Assembly (NCBI GenBank): GCA_024404495.1
Contig: JAKSPT010000013.1
Location: 1-64,000 of the forward strand
Direction of reading: 5' to 3'
Source of the DNA: Lachnospiraceae bacterium
GTDB lineage: Bacteria; Bacillota; Clostridia; Oscillospirales; CAG-272
Length of the DNA stretch: 64,000 nt
The notes beneath the pieces were generated by a model. That model saw only the letters and a program-made list of their open reading frames with translations, had not been told where the DNA came from and searched no databases. The translations under genes and the position numbers were made by a program. Shown here piece after piece: positions 29,029 through 38,984 of the stretch. The number at the start of each line of letters is the position of its first letter. The first letter of the stretch is position 1.

Positions 29029-30138
29029 ATGAAAGAATTCAACGGTCTCCACATGAATCTCGGCAACCTCTCCCGTCTCTCGAACGCTAAGACCCGCTCT
29101 CTTTCCGCAGAAAATCCCACCGGCGGCAAGGGCATGGGCGCAATGGCCGATCCGAAGGGCGTCGGTTCCGCCAGAGATCTCGGCGTGGGCTTCAAGGTTT
29201 CTCCCTGCATCTTCATTCCCCCGCACGAAACCACCGTTTTCGGTGAGATCGAGGGCTCGGGCGCGATCCAGCAGATCTGGATGACCACCGATCCGACCTT
29301 CTGGCGCACCGGTATCCTCAGAATGTACTGGGACGGCGAGGAAACGCCCTCCGTCGAGGTCCCCGTCGGCGACTTCTTCTGCCAGGGCTGGGGCGTCCGC
29401 GGTCTGCTCTCCTCCCTTCCCATCTCCGTCGGTCCCGCGGGCGGTCTGAACTGCTATTTCAGTATGCCCTTCCGCAAGGGCGCGAAGCTGACGATGGAGA
29501 ACCGCTCCGACCGCGCGATGGTCCTCTTCTATCAGGTCAACTACACGCTGACCGACGTTCCGGAGGACGAGGCGTATTTCCACGCGCAGTTCCGCCGCAC
29601 CAATCCGACCGAATTCAAGGTCCCGCACACCATCCTTGACGGCGTCAAAGGAAAAGGGCAGTACGTCGGCACCTACATCGCGTGGGGCGTCAACTCCAAC
29701 GGCTGGTGGGGCGAGGGCGAGATCAAATTCTATATGGACGGCGACGGCGAATTCCCGACCATCTGCGGCACCGGTACCGAGGACTACTTCGGCGGCGCGT
29801 GGAACTTTGAGTTCCCCGGCGGAAAATACTGCGAGTATCAGACGCCCTACTGCGGCATGAACCTCTGCGTCCGTCCGAACGGGCTCTATAACGCGCAGCA
29901 GCGCTTCTCCCTCTACCGCTGGCACATTCAGGATCCCGTCCGCTTCGACAGCGATCTGAAGGTGACCATTCAGGCGCTCGGCTGGCAGCAGGGCGGCAGA
30001 TATCTCCCTCTCCGCGACGATATCGCCTCCACCGCTTACTGGTATCAGACCGAACCGCACGCCGAATTCCCGAAGCTCGGCAGCTACGACGAGCTTGCCG
30101 TCTTCGACGGCGCAGGTCCCTGCCCCGCTTACTATTGA
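29029..30138 (+). CDS. DUF2961/GH172-family glycoside hydrolase
   Basis: The 369-aa protein matches DUF2961, now glycoside hydrolase family 172, known for enzymes acting on alpha-D-fructofuranosides, arabinofuranosides and difructose anhydrides. Key blocks are IPPHETTVFGEIEGSGAIQQIWM, RMYWDGEETPSVEVPVGDFF, and the paired acidic motifs WGEGEIKFYMDGD and GTGTEDYFGGAW that carry the catalytic glutamates. There is no signal peptide. The start at 29029 has AAAGGGA upstream; the frame runs further up but overlaps cdd. A strong terminator follows. It may be the last gene of the lacZ operon. Confidence 0.92.
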   Translation: MKEFNGLHMNLGNLSRLSNAKTRSLSAENPTGGKGMGAMADPKGVGSARDLGVGFKVSPCIFIPPHETTVFGEIEGSGAIQQIWMTTDPTFWRTGILRMYWDGEETPSVEVPVGDFFCQGWGVRGLLSSLPISVGPAGGLNCYFSMPFRKGAKLTMENRSDRAMVLFYQVNYTLTDVPEDEAYFHAQFRRTNPTEFKVPHTILDGVKGKGQYVGTYIAWGVNSNGWWGEGEIKFYMDGDGEFPTICGTGTEDYFGGAWNFEFPGGKYCEYQTPYCGMNLCVRPNGLYNAQQRFSLYRWHIQDPVRFDSDLKVTIQALGWQQGGRYLPLRDDIASTAYWYQTEPHAEFPKLGSYDELAVFDGAGPCPAYY

Positions 30139-30150
30139 TCGATCATTATC

Positions 30151-30188
30151 AAGGCTGCCGTGCGCCCGCGCGGCAGCCTTTTCTTTTT
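30151..30188 (+). terminator. Terminator after the GH172 gene
   Basis: A perfect 10-bp stem (30151-30160 with 30171-30180) is followed by TTCTTTTTT. Confidence 0.9.
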
Positions 30189-30209
30189 TCCGATTCTTTT
30201 CCCCTTGCC

Positions 30210-30238
30210 TTAACAAATCGGAAACCTTCTGTTATAAT
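30210..30238 (+). promoter_or_regulatory. Promoter of the TetR gene
   Basis: TTAACA (30210-30215) and TATAAT (30233-30238) are 17 bases apart. An alternative TTGCCT upstream is too far away. Confidence 0.8.
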
Positions 30239-30275
30239 ACAAAATATTGAATATACTATTCCTCGGAGGGACTCT

Positions 30276-30833
30276 ATGGCACCGAAACAGAAAATCACGA
30301 AAGAACAGATCGAAGAGGGCGCATTCGCTTTCGTTCGCGAAAGAGGCGCGGACGCGCTGAAGGCACGCGATCTTTCCCAATACCTGCATTGCTCCACGCA
30401 GCCGATCTTTTCCAACTTTTCCGGAATGGGTGAAGTCCGTCAGTCGGTGATCCGGATGGCGGCACATCTTTGCGACCGGTATCTCACGACCGAAAAGGCC
30501 GGAGCCAACGCCTACGTCGCAATGGGACTCGGATACCTGCGTTTTGCGTATCAGGAGAAAAATCTGTTCCGTCTTCTCTTCCTCGGCAGCCCGGAGGAGG
30601 TCGAATCCGTCTTTGAAAACCGTCCCGACCAAAAGGCGAAGGACGTCCTTTCAAGCGCCGCGGGCGTTTCCGAAGAAGTAGTCAACGTCGCGCACATTGA
30701 AATGTGGGTCGCCATCCACGGGATCGCCGCGATGCTCTGCACCGGCTATATCGACTGGAACTACGAGCACATCGAAAAGCTGATCGCCGACATATACGAC
30801 GGACTCGAAACCCGGTTCGGTCTGAAGAAGTAA
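30276..30833 (+). CDS. TetR-family transcriptional regulator
   Basis: The 185-aa protein has an N-terminal helix-turn-helix (KITKEQIEEGAFAFVRERGADALKARDLSQYLHCSTQPIFSNFSGMGEVRQSVIRMA) and a helical ligand domain typical of the TetR class. The recognition helix contains CSTQPIFSNF. CGGAGG precedes the ATG. The Mrp-type ATPase gene follows after 36 bases without a terminator, so the two are probably co-transcribed. The ligand and target are unknown. Confidence 0.88.
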   Translation: MAPKQKITKEQIEEGAFAFVRERGADALKARDLSQYLHCSTQPIFSNFSGMGEVRQSVIRMAAHLCDRYLTTEKAGANAYVAMGLGYLRFAYQEKNLFRLLFLGSPEEVESVFENRPDQKAKDVLSSAAGVSEEVVNVAHIEMWVAIHGIAAMLCTGYIDWNYEHIEKLIADIYDGLETRFGLKK

Positions 30834-30869
30834 ACGGCAATACCACCGTCAGAAAAGGAGTATACCACT

Positions 30870-31727
30870 ATGGATGAAATGAATAATCAGGTTCCCGAAG
30901 AGGAAGCCTGCACCCACGACTGTTCCACCTGTCACGCGAACTGCGCGTCCAAGGAAAAGAAAAGTCTGATCGAAGAGCCGCACCCGATGAGCACCATCAG
31001 AAAGGTCATCGGCGTCGTCAGCGGCAAGGGCGGCGTAGGCAAGTCCCTCGTCACCTCGATCCTCGCGACCAAGCTCCGCGCGCTCGGCAATGAGACCGCC
31101 GTGCTCGACGCGGATATCACCGGCCCCTCCATCCCGAAGATCTTCGGCGTCACCGGTGACGTCACCGGCACCGACGACGGCATTTTCCCGCTCGAGAGCC
31201 GCGCGGGCGTCAAGGTCATGAGCGTCAACCTCCTGCTCGAAGACGAAACCTCCCCCGTCGTCTGGAGAGGTCCGGTCATCGCCGGGACCGTCAAACAGTT
31301 CTGGACCGACGTGATCTGGGGCGACGTGGACGTGATGTTCGTCGACTGCCCTCCCGGAACCGGCGACGTGCCGCTCACCGTTTTCCAGTCCATCCCGCTT
31401 GACGGCGTCATCATTGTCACGAGCCCGCAGGATCTGGTCTCCATGATCGTCGCGAAGGCGGTCAATATGGCAAAGATGATGAATATCCCCGTCCTCGGCA
31501 TCGTGGAGAACATGAGCTTTATCCGCTGCCCCGACTGCGGGAAGGAGATCTCGGTCTTCGGCAAATCGAAGGCCGACGAGGTCGCCGCGGAATTCGGTCT
31601 GCCCCTGCTCGGCAGAATGCCGATCGATCCCTCCCTCGCCGCGCTCTGCGACGCCGGAAAGATCGACGAGTGCGTCTGTCCCGAGCTTGATCCCGCAGCC
31701 GCCGCGATCGAAGCTCTGCTCAAGTAA
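30870..31727 (+). CDS. Mrp/NBP35-family iron-sulfur carrier ATPase
   Basis: The 285-aa protein is a P-loop ATPase of the Mrp/ApbC class, which carries and delivers iron-sulfur clusters. The N-terminus has a four-cysteine cluster (C14, C18, C21, C25). The deviant Walker A GKGGVGKS is at about 52-59, followed by DADITGPSIPKIFG, FVDCPPGTGD, and a second CPDC motif near residue 215 that bridges the dimer. AAAAGGAG lies upstream of the ATG. A terminator follows. Confidence 0.95.
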   Translation: MDEMNNQVPEEEACTHDCSTCHANCASKEKKSLIEEPHPMSTIRKVIGVVSGKGGVGKSLVTSILATKLRALGNETAVLDADITGPSIPKIFGVTGDVTGTDDGIFPLESRAGVKVMSVNLLLEDETSPVVWRGPVIAGTVKQFWTDVIWGDVDVMFVDCPPGTGDVPLTVFQSIPLDGVIIVTSPQDLVSMIVAKAVNMAKMMNIPVLGIVENMSFIRCPDCGKEISVFGKSKADEVAAEFGLPLLGRMPIDPSLAALCDAGKIDECVCPELDPAAAAIEALLK

Positions 31728-31768
31728 GCAGGCTCAAATGAGCACGATCAAATAATCAGAAAGAAAAC

Positions 31769-31800
31769 GGGACCGCCTCTTACCGGAGCGGTCCCATTTT
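31769..31800 (+). terminator. Terminator after the Mrp gene
   Basis: GGGACCGC (31769-31776) pairs with GCGGTCCC (31788-31795), plus two further pairs across a bulged C. TTTT follows. The start of the next gene is only 10 bases away. Confidence 0.8.
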
Positions 31801-31809
31801 GAAAAAACG

Positions 31810-32328
31810 ATGCTGACCGAAAACGATATTCTCTCCGCCGTCCGACGGTACCCGCACTCCCGTCCGACCGATCTGCGCAAGCTCGCCTTTCAGGAGGCGA
31901 TGGGACCCGGGCATCTGATCGCGTCAGAGGAAACGGCGGTTTCGCGCTGCCTTGCCGAAGCGGAAACGCTGTCCGGTCCCGGCGCCGCGCCCGCGGTCGA
32001 GCCGCTCGGGAGCGATTACTGCCGCGTTTCGCTTTACGGGCTCGGAAAAGAAAAGCTTGCCCTGCTCGGCACGCTCTTTTTCCGCTCCGCCGTCCCGGCC
32101 GGAGAAAAGGAACGAAAGGCGCTCGCCGGATCGCTCGGTCTGATCCGTGCGCTTGCCGGAAAAGGAATGCTTCCCTTTTCCGAAGCGGAATGGGACGCGG
32201 ACACGGAAAAATGGACAGCCGCAGGGGAAGGCGCGGTCAGCCACAGCGCGGAATACCGGGAAGCTTACCGTCCGGCGTACCGCGTGATCGGCAGGCGGCT
32301 CCTCCCGCTGCTTTTCCCCGATCTCTGA
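31810..32328 (+). CDS. Conserved-looking hypothetical protein
   Basis: This 172-aa protein is probably cytoplasmic. The N-terminal part is a helical segment with a distinctive [26 protein letters not shown], then an acidic stretch and a C-terminal helix ending [16 protein letters not shown] have a vague recollection of Clostridia proteins with a similar QxxxGxGHLI motif but cannot name a family. There is no good ribosome site before the ATG and the gene sits right behind a terminator, so its promoter is unclear. Codon use is like that of the neighbours, which supports it as a real gene. Confidence 0.65.
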   Translation: MLTENDILSAVRRYPHSRPTDLRKLAFQEAMGPGHLIASEETAVSRCLAEAETLSGPGAAPAVEPLGSDYCRVSLYGLGKEKLALLGTLFFRSAVPAGEKERKALAGSLGLIRALAGKGMLPFSEAEWDADTEKWTAAGEGAVSHSAEYREAYRPAYRVIGRRLLPLLFPDL

Positions 32329-32390
32329 CCGGACAGGCGAAAAAAGCCCGGAAAAGCGGAAAAAAATTTTCAAAAAAATCATTTTTCCTA

Positions 32391-32419
32391 TTGCATATTG
32401 CGGAAAACCGTGATATAAT
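32391..32419 (+). promoter_or_regulatory. rpmE promoter
   Basis: TTGCAT (32391-32396) and TATAAT (32414-32419) are 17 bases apart, with an extended TGA before the -10. The form is strong, as expected for a ribosomal protein gene. Confidence 0.9.
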
Positions 32420-32459
32420 GTGTGTATTATTGAAGTTCTATGTAAGTGAGGTGTATATC

Positions 32460-32669
32460 ATGAAGGCAGGAATTCATCCCGAATATAAAGAAGTCACCGT
32501 CAAGTGCGCTTGCGGAGAAGAGTTCGTCACCCGTTCCACGAAGGACTCCATCCGCGTTGAAATTTGCTCCAAGTGCCATCCGTTCTTTACCGGAAAGCAG
32601 AAGTTCGTCGATGCCGGCGGCCGCGTTGACAAGTTCAAGAAGCGTCTGCAGTCCGCGAACGCGAAATAA
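32460..32669 (+). CDS. rpmE: Ribosomal protein bL31, zinc-binding form
   Basis: The 69-aa protein is bL31 of the large subunit, spanning the subunit interface. It begins [16 protein letters not shown] and has [18 protein letters not shown] near the end. Four cysteines (C16, C18, C36, C39) mark the C+ zinc-binding form instead of the zinc-free YtiA type. It has its own promoter and a terminator 16 bases downstream. Confidence 0.97.
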   Translation: MKAGIHPEYKEVTVKCACGEEFVTRSTKDSIRVEICSKCHPFFTGKQKFVDAGGRVDKFKKRLQSANAK

Positions 32670-32684
32670 AAAGCAACTTTCAGA

Positions 32685-32720
32685 ACAAGCCAAGCGTACT
32701 CACGTTTGGTTTGTTTTTTT
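32685..32720 (+). terminator. Terminator of rpmE
   Basis: A 13-bp stem with two G-U pairs (32685-32697 with 32702-32714) and a 4-base loop ends in TTTTTTT. Confidence 0.9.
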
Positions 32721-32750
32721 ATCCCCACTTTCAGGAAAGGAAGTGTTTGT

Positions 32751-34019
32751 ATGGAAGAATACTCCTGTGCCCGTGCGGGCATCGTCAGCCTGCTGCTTCC
32801 CGGCTCGAACGAGAGAGAGGTTTCCGCCTCCTTCGATGAGCTGGAGCGTCTGCTTGAGACCGCGGGCGGCAAGGCGGTTTTCCGCATGGTCCAGTCGAAG
32901 GATACCCCCGACCCCGGGACCTATATCGGTTCGGGCAAGGTGAAGGAGCTTTCCGACCTCTGCGAAACGAACGACGTCAGCCTCGTCGTTTTCGACGTGG
33001 AGCTGACTCCCTCCCAGATCCGCAACGTCGAGGACGGGATGGAGGGTGACGTCCGCGTCATCGACCGCTCGATGCTCATTCTCGATATCTTCGCCCTGCA
33101 CGCCACCACGAACGAGGGCAAGCTGCAGGTCGAGCTGGCGCAGCTCAAATACACCGTGCCGCGTCTGATCGGCAAGGGCACGCAGCTTTCCCGTCAGGGC
33201 GGCTCGGGCTCGATCGCGGCGAGAGGTCCCGGTGAAACCAAGCTGGAGACCGACCGACGCCACGTCAAACGCCGCATTCAGGCGCTTGAAGAGGAGCTGA
33301 ACGCGATCGCCGACCGCCGCGCCACACAGAGAAAGCAGCGTGACCGATCCGGTATCGCCAAGGTAGCCATCGCCGGCTACACCAACGCCGGAAAATCCAC
33401 CCTGCTCAACCGTCTGACCGGAGCCGGCATCCTCGCCGAGGACAAGCTCTTCGCCACCCTCGATCCCACGACGAGAAAATACACCCTTCCCGACGGGAGG
33501 GAGGTCCTTTTCGTCGATACCGTCGGCTTCATCCGCAATCTTCCGACCCATCTGATCCGCGCCTTCCGCTCGACCCTCGACGAGGTCACCTACGCCGACG
33601 TCATTCTCGTGGTGATCGACGCCTCCGACCCGGAGCACGGCTCCCAGAGGAAGGTGACCGAGGCGCTTCTCTCCGACCTCGGCTGCTCGGAAAAGCCGAC
33701 CCTTTACCTTTTCAACAAATGCGACAGAGAAGCAAACGTTCTCCCCGAGCTTCCCGAAACTGTCTCGCGTGAGAACATCCTCTGCCTCTCCGCCGCGACC
33801 GGGGAGGGCGTGGACGCCTTCGTCTCCCGCCTGACCGACCTTCTGAACGAGGGCACCTCGACCGAGGTCTTCTCCATCCCGATGGCGGAGGCGGGCGTAC
33901 TGAACCAGATCTACGCGAACGCCTCTGTCCTTTCGACCGACTATCTCGAAAACGTGATCGAGGTCACCGCCGTCTGCGACGCCAAGGCAAGGGGGATGTT
34001 CCGCAAATGGAAGAAGTGA
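32751..34019 (+). CDS. hflX: Ribosome-associated GTPase HflX
   Basis: The 422-aa GTPase splits or rescues stalled ribosomes. The N-terminal HflX domain includes DPGTYIGSGKVKEL and FDVELTPSQIRNVE. A helical linker with GPGETKLETDRRHVKRRI leads to the G domain with G1 AGYTNAGKST, G3 FVDTVGFIRNLP and G4 NKCD. AGGAAAGGAAG stands upstream of the ATG at 32751. The stop overlaps the YigZ gene start by 13 bases. Confidence 0.96.
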   Translation: MEEYSCARAGIVSLLLPGSNEREVSASFDELERLLETAGGKAVFRMVQSKDTPDPGTYIGSGKVKELSDLCETNDVSLVVFDVELTPSQIRNVEDGMEGDVRVIDRSMLILDIFALHATTNEGKLQVELAQLKYTVPRLIGKGTQLSRQGGSGSIAARGPGETKLETDRRHVKRRIQALEEELNAIADRRATQRKQRDRSGIAKVAIAGYTNAGKSTLLNRLTGAGILAEDKLFATLDPTTRKYTLPDGREVLFVDTVGFIRNLPTHLIRAFRSTLDEVTYADVILVVIDASDPEHGSQRKVTEALLSDLGCSEKPTLYLFNKCDREANVLPELPETVSRENILCLSAATGEGVDAFVSRLTDLLNEGTSTEVFSIPMAEAGVLNQIYANASVLSTDYLENVIEVTAVCDAKARGMFRKWKK

Positions 34020-34624
34020 CCTTTCTCGGTCTCGGAAAGGACGGATACGGCAAGCTGGAGGAGAAAAAATCCCGTTTTCTCGCCGTCGCCCACACCGTTT
34101 CGGACGAGAAAGAAGCGGCGGCGTTCCTCGAAGGGATCCGGAAGGCGAATCCCGGCTCCCGGCATAACGTATGGGCTTACGTTCTCCGCAGCGGCGCGGT
34201 GCGCTGCTCCGACGACGGCGAGCCGCAGGGGACGGGGGGCGTTCCGCTCCTTGAGATCCTGAAAAAGAGCGGCGTCACAGACGCGATGCTCGTCGTCACC
34301 CGCTATTTCGGCGGGATCTTACTCGGTACGGGCGGTCTTTCCCGCGCGTATTCGGGCGCGGCAAGGCTCGCCTTCGACGACGCGGGGCTGAAGACCCTCG
34401 CCGAGCAGACCGATTTCACGCTTCCCTGCCGCTACGACGACTATCAGAAGATCCTCGCGATCCTTCCGAAGTACGGCGTGACCGTCCTTTCGACCGATTT
34501 CGGGGACGGCGTGCTTCTCACGCTGACGGCTCCCTCCTCCGCTTATCCCGCGTTCTGCGGGAGGCTCACCGAAATGAGCGCGGGCAGGCTGTCACCGACC
34601 GTGACCGGAAAGCGCCTCGGCTGA
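34007..34624 (+). CDS. YigZ/IMPACT-family protein
   Basis: The 205-aa product is a YigZ-type member of the IMPACT family, with an N-terminal domain carrying KKSRFLAVAHTVSDEKEA, HNVWAYVL, CSDDGEPQGTGGVPLLEIL and VTRYFGGILLGTGGLSRAY, and a C-terminal ferredoxin-like domain. Family members are linked to translation control, though their bacterial role is not settled. It overlaps the end of hflX, so both are probably translated from one transcript, which fits a shared ribosome theme. Confidence 0.93.
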   Translation: MEEVTFLGLGKDGYGKLEEKKSRFLAVAHTVSDEKEAAAFLEGIRKANPGSRHNVWAYVLRSGAVRCSDDGEPQGTGGVPLLEILKKSGVTDAMLVVTRYFGGILLGTGGLSRAYSGAARLAFDDAGLKTLAEQTDFTLPCRYDDYQKILAILPKYGVTVLSTDFGDGVLLTLTAPSSAYPAFCGRLTEMSAGRLSPTVTGKRLG

Positions 34625-34646
34625 CCGGACCCCATGTGATAATCTG

Positions 34647-34696
34647 AAAAACTGTGATTTTTCGTGTGTCCGACACCGGAAAATCACAGTTTTTTC
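34647..34696 (+). terminator. Terminator after the hflX operon
   Basis: A 15-bp stem (34647-34661 with 34680-34694) surrounds a loop that can itself fold. T-runs close it. Confidence 0.88.
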
Positions 34697-34820
34697 CCGT
34701 CTTTTTCGCGTTCGTGTCGTAAAATGTAAACAGTTTCTGAACCCGAAAGAAAAATAGAGGAATCGGAAGGATTTTTGCGTATATTTATTGTAAAAAAGAA
34801 AAACGGACGGAGGGATCACC

Positions 34821-35825
34821 GTGAATCAATTCCATAAATGGCTGAACGAGAGAGAACGCGCGTCGTTTTCCCCCTTTGCCTGCCTTTCCTGCGAAACCGA
34901 AGGCAGGGATTTTCCGCTCCCCCCCGACGAATACCGCACCGAATTTCAGAGGGACCGCGACCGCATCATCCATTCCAAGGCGTTCCGCCGTCTCTCCCAC
35001 AAGACGCAGGTCTTCCTCTCTCCCGAGGCTGACCATTACCGCACCCGTCTGACCCACACCCTCGAGGTCACGCAGATCGCGCGGACGATCGCCCGCGCCC
35101 TCCGTCTCAACGAAGACCTCACCGAGGCGATCGCGCTCGGACACGATCTCGGTCACACCCCCTTCGGTCACGCGGGAGAGCGCGTTCTGCAGCGCTGCTA
35201 CGATCCGGAATTCGCACACTACAAGCAGTCGCTCCGCGTCGTGGAAAAGCTCGAATGTCTGAACCTCACGAAGGAGGTCCGTGACGGCATCGTCTGCCAT
35301 ACGGTCGGCGGCGCGAAGACCCTTGAGGGGCAGATCATCAAGGAAGCCGACCACATCGCCTATATCAATCACGACATCGACGACGCCGTCCGCGCCGGGA
35401 TCATCGACAGCGAGGATATCCCGCTCGACGTCCGCGGCGTTCTCGGCTTCACCCACGGCGAGCGTATCGACCGGATGGTGACCTCGGTCATCACCGCGAG
35501 CGAGGGACAGCCCGAGATCCGTTGGGAACCCGAGATCCTCGAATACACGAACCTCCTCCACGACTTTCTCTATCAGAACGTCTACCGCAATCCGGCGGCA
35601 AAGGGAGAAGAGGTACGCGCCGAGGCGATGCTCGAACAGCTCTTTCATCATTTCGTCACCCACCCCGAGGATTTGCCCGCCGAAAACCGCGCGCAGCTCG
35701 AAACCGAGAAGACCGACAGAGTGGTCTGCGACTATATCTCGGGGATGACGGACCGCTACGCGGTCAGCGTTTTCCGGCGGCTCTTTATTCCGGAGTCGTG
35801 GCAGGGAGACAGGGAGAAGGGCTGA
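34821..35825 (+). CDS. dgt: dNTP triphosphohydrolase (Dgt-like HD protein)
   Basis: The 334-aa enzyme belongs to the HD superfamily and hydrolyses dGTP or other dNTPs to nucleoside and triphosphate. The metal-binding residues are in RTRLTHTLEVTQIA (H), IALGHDLGHTPFGHAGE (HD) and YINHDIDDA (D). The start is GTG at 34821 behind CGGAGGGA. In Clostridia this gene often stands directly before dnaG and rpoD, as here, with one base to the next gene. Confidence 0.94.
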   Translation: MNQFHKWLNERERASFSPFACLSCETEGRDFPLPPDEYRTEFQRDRDRIIHSKAFRRLSHKTQVFLSPEADHYRTRLTHTLEVTQIARTIARALRLNEDLTEAIALGHDLGHTPFGHAGERVLQRCYDPEFAHYKQSLRVVEKLECLNLTKEVRDGIVCHTVGGAKTLEGQIIKEADHIAYINHDIDDAVRAGIIDSEDIPLDVRGVLGFTHGERIDRMVTSVITASEGQPEIRWEPEILEYTNLLHDFLYQNVYRNPAAKGEEVRAEAMLEQLFHHFVTHPEDLPAENRAQLETEKTDRVVCDYISGMTDRYAVSVFRRLFIPESWQGDREKG

Positions 35826-35826
35826 T

Positions 35827-37593
35827 ATGAAGTTTTCACCCGCCTTTATCGACGAGGTCAAAGCCCGCAATCCCATCGAGGAGGTCGTTTCCTCCTACGT
35901 TACCCTGAAGCGGGCGGGCTCCAACCTCACCGGGCTCTGTCCCTTTCATTCCGAAAAAACGCCTTCCTTCTCGGTCTCGGCGCCGAACGGCTTCTTCTAC
36001 TGCTTCGGCTGCGGCACCGGAGGCGACGTGATCTCCTTTATTATGAAGATCGAGAACCTCGATTATCCCTCCGCCATCGGGTTTCTCGCAAAGCGCGCCG
36101 GGCTTCCCCTCCCCGAGAATCCCGACGAAAAGGAACAGGGCGTCAGGCGCGCCCGCGTTCTCGCGATGAATAGGCTCGCGGCAAAGTATTTCCACTCCAA
36201 GCTGATGGAGGGCGGCGCGGGACTGGAATATCTCACCGAAAAACGAAAGCTGCCGATGCCGCTGATCAAGCACTTCGGTCTCGGCTTCGCGCCCGATTCC
36301 TTCGGGGAACTGACGAATCTGCTCACCCGGAACGGGTATTCCGCCGAGGAGATGAAGACCGCGTTCCTCTGCGGCATCAGTCCGAAGACCGGACGCCCCT
36401 ACGATTACTTCCGCAACCGCGTGATCTTCCCCATCATCGACAACGCAGGCGAGGTGATCGCCTTCGGCGGGCGCGTGATGGACGATTCCCTGCCGAAATA
36501 TCTGAACACCTCCGATACCCCCGCCTTCCGCAAGAGCCGCAACCTCTTCGCGCTCAATTTCGCGAAGAAGCACTGCGCCGAGACGATGATCCTCTGCGAG
36601 GGGTATATGGACGTCATCGCGCTCCACGGAGCGGGCTTTGAAAATGCCGTCGCCACCCTCGGCACCGCCCTTACCTCCGAGCAGGCGCGCATCATGAAGC
36701 GGTACACCAAGAAGGTCATCATTTCCTACGACGCCGACGAAGCCGGTCAGCGTGCCGCCGACCGCGCCTTCGGCATTCTCGGCGAGGTCGGGCTCGAAAC
36801 GCGGCTGCTCCGCGTGGAGGGCGCGAAGGACCCGGACGAATATATCAAAAAGTTCGGCGCAGACCGCTTCCGCAAGCTGCTGGAGGGCAGCCGCACCCGC
36901 TTCGATTTTCAGCTTGAGGGCGTTCTGAAACGCAATAACGTCGCGGAAAACGAAGGCAAGCTGAAGGCTGCCGCCGAGATCACCTCGATCATCGCCGCTT
37001 ATCCCTCCGAGGTCGAGCGCGACGTGTATATCGGACAGGCTTCCGCAGCCCTTTCTGTTCCGAAGGAAAGCCTGAAAAACGACGTGAACCGCGCCAAGAT
37101 TTCCAGAGAAAAACGGGAAACCAAGGAAGCGGAGGAGAAGATCATGCGCGAAACGCGCGGCTTCGGCGACCGGATCAACCCCGAAAAGGTCACCTTTCAC
37201 CGCGGGGCGCGCGCGGAGGAGATCCTGCTCGGCATCCTCCTTCTCTACCCCGAAATGCTTTCCGTTCTTGAAAAGGAGGGCTCCGTCCTCACGCCCGACG
37301 ACCTCGTCACCGAGTTCAACCGCAGAGTGCTGAAAAAGCTCTTCGAGTTGAAGGAAGAGGACGCGGCGATCTCCCTTTCCCTCTTTGCCGAGGATTTCTC
37401 CCCCGGCGAAATGGGCAAGATCGCGAAATACCAGATCGACCGTGAAAAGCTGACCGACAACGGCGAGGACGTCGTTCTCGACTGCGTGCGGATCATAAAG
37501 GAAGAAAAAGCAAAGAAAACCACCTCGCTGGAGGATCTGCTCGCCTCCAAGCGGCAGAAAAAACAGGACAAGGAAACGACATCGAAAGGATGA
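35827..37593 (+). CDS. dnaG: DNA primase
   Basis: The 588-aa primase makes the RNA primers for replication. The N-terminal CHC2 zinc finger has C38, H41, C59 and C62 ([11 protein letters not shown] to [11 protein letters not shown]). The core and TOPRIM domain follow with [28 protein letters not shown] and [19 protein letters not shown]. The C-terminal helical domain (about 440-588) should bind the replicative helicase. It starts one base after the dgt stop and is followed by rpoD after 7 bases. Confidence 0.98.
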   Translation: MKFSPAFIDEVKARNPIEEVVSSYVTLKRAGSNLTGLCPFHSEKTPSFSVSAPNGFFYCFGCGTGGDVISFIMKIENLDYPSAIGFLAKRAGLPLPENPDEKEQGVRRARVLAMNRLAAKYFHSKLMEGGAGLEYLTEKRKLPMPLIKHFGLGFAPDSFGELTNLLTRNGYSAEEMKTAFLCGISPKTGRPYDYFRNRVIFPIIDNAGEVIAFGGRVMDDSLPKYLNTSDTPAFRKSRNLFALNFAKKHCAETMILCEGYMDVIALHGAGFENAVATLGTALTSEQARIMKRYTKKVIISYDADEAGQRAADRAFGILGEVGLETRLLRVEGAKDPDEYIKKFGADRFRKLLEGSRTRFDFQLEGVLKRNNVAENEGKLKAAAEITSIIAAYPSEVERDVYIGQASAALSVPKESLKNDVNRAKISREKRETKEAEEKIMRETRGFGDRINPEKVTFHRGARAEEILLGILLLYPEMLSVLEKEGSVLTPDDLVTEFNRRVLKKLFELKEEDAAISLSLFAEDFSPGEMGKIAKYQIDREKLTDNGEDVVLDCVRIIKEEKAKKTTSLEDLLASKRQKKQDKETTSKG

Positions 37594-37600
37594 TTGCGAT

Positions 37601-38695
37601 ATGGCTAACGAAAAGAAAGAAATCAAAGAACTGCTGATGGAAAAAGGAAAGGCAAAGGGTTCCCTGACCAACAGCGAGATCATGGAAGCGCTGGAAGAGG
37701 TCGATTACGACCTTGACCAGGTGGAACGGCTCTACGAAAGCCTTGAAGGCGCCGGCATTGAGATCACCGGGTATATGGACAACCCCGAGTTTCAGGCGAT
37801 CGAAACCGAGATGGAACAGCTCGGCAGCGCCGAGGATATGGAGAAAATGCTCCAGCAGGAAGGTCTCGCGATCGACGACCCGGTCCGTATGTACCTGAAG
37901 GAGATCGGTACCGTTCAGCTTCTCGACGCCGACCGCGAAATGGAGCTGGCGCAGAAGATGGCGGACGGCGACAAGGACGCGAAGGACGAGTTGGTCAAGG
38001 CGAACCTCCGTCTCGTCGTCAGCATCGCGAAGCGCTACGTCGGCAAAGGAATGTTCTTCCTCGATCTGATCCAGGAGGGCAACCTCGGTCTGATGAAGGC
38101 GGTCGACAAGTTCGACTACCGCAAGGGCTATAAGTTCTCCACCTACGCGACGTGGTGGATCCGTCAGGCGATCACCCGTGCGATCGCCGATCAGGCGCGC
38201 ACGATCCGCATCCCCGTCCACATGGTCGAGACCATCCACAAGGTCTCCCGCGTACAGAGACAGTTCTTACAGGAAAACGGCAGAGAGCCCACCGCCTCCG
38301 AGATTTCCGCCGAGATCAATATGCCCGAGGAAAAGGTCCGCGAGATCATGCGCATCTCGCAGGATCCCGTTTCCCTCGAAATGCCGATCGGCGAGGAGGA
38401 GGACAGCCACCTCGGTGACTTCATTCCCGACGATAACTCCCCCACCCCCGCGGATTCCGCTTCCTTCACGATGCTCCGGGAGCAGATCGACGAGGTCCTC
38501 GCCACGCTGACCCCCCGTGAAGCGCAGGTGCTCCGCCTCCGCTTCGGTCTCGAGGACGGAAAGACCCGTACCCTTGAAGAGGTCGGAAAGGTCTTCAACA
38601 TCACCCGTGAACGCATCCGTCAGATCGAGGCAAAGGCGCTCCGCAAGCTCCGTCATCCCAGCCGCTCCAAGCGCCTGAAGGACTACCTCGACTGA
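37601..38695 (+). CDS. rpoD: RNA polymerase primary sigma factor
   Basis: The 364-aa housekeeping sigma factor has a short region 1.1 (about 5-60), region 1.2 from [12 protein letters not shown], regions 2.1-2.4 with [34 protein letters not shown], region 3 with PVHMVETI, and region 4 with [30 protein letters not shown]. It recognises TTGACA/TATAAT promoters, which are abundant in this window. It is the last gene of the dgt-dnaG-rpoD operon. Confidence 0.98.
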   Translation: MANEKKEIKELLMEKGKAKGSLTNSEIMEALEEVDYDLDQVERLYESLEGAGIEITGYMDNPEFQAIETEMEQLGSAEDMEKMLQQEGLAIDDPVRMYLKEIGTVQLLDADREMELAQKMADGDKDAKDELVKANLRLVVSIAKRYVGKGMFFLDLIQEGNLGLMKAVDKFDYRKGYKFSTYATWWIRQAITRAIADQARTIRIPVHMVETIHKVSRVQRQFLQENGREPTASEISAEINMPEEKVREIMRISQDPVSLEMPIGEEEDSHLGDFIPDDNSPTPADSASFTMLREQIDEVLATLTPREAQVLRLRFGLEDGKTRTLEEVGKVFNITRERIRQIEAKALRKLRHPSRSKRLKDYLD

Positions 38696-38715
38696 TCCGG
38701 TTTCCCTTGTATTTT

Positions 38716-38747
38716 CGGATTATTTCATAATAATCCGTTCCGGTTTT
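38716..38747 (+). terminator. Probable terminator of rpoD
   Basis: A perfect 8-bp AT-rich stem (38716-38723 with 38730-38737) with a 6-base loop is followed by TTCCGGTTTTT, an interrupted T-run. Confidence 0.6.
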
Positions 38748-38887
38748 TGTACGCATTTGCCGTAACCGGGTGCATTCTGAACAAAGCCGCAACGCCGGTT
38801 TTGTCCTTCCTGCCCAATTCCGAAGAACACTTTTCGGGCTTTTTCCCGACCGCCCGCGGTTTTCCCGGAAACGGCGGTAAAATGTCC

Positions 38888-38916
38888 TTGACAGATTGCG
38901 TTTTTTGGTGTAAAAT
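38888..38916 (+). promoter_or_regulatory. Strong promoter of the 590-aa lipoprotein gene
   Basis: Perfect TTGACA (38888-38893), 17 bases, then TAAAAT (38911-38916). The transcript would have a leader of about 60 bases ending in a full AGGAGG ribosome site. Confidence 0.9.
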
Positions 38917-38984
38917 AATATGTGGTTATAGTGTCGAAACTGTAACCTCGAGTATCTTGTGAATAAATTCAGGAGGTTCCCCGC

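Noticed and set aside
38747..38962. Small 71-codon open frame before the lipoprotein gene
   Set aside because: It overlaps the strong TTGACA/TAAAAT promoter, has no ribosome site and resembles no protein.
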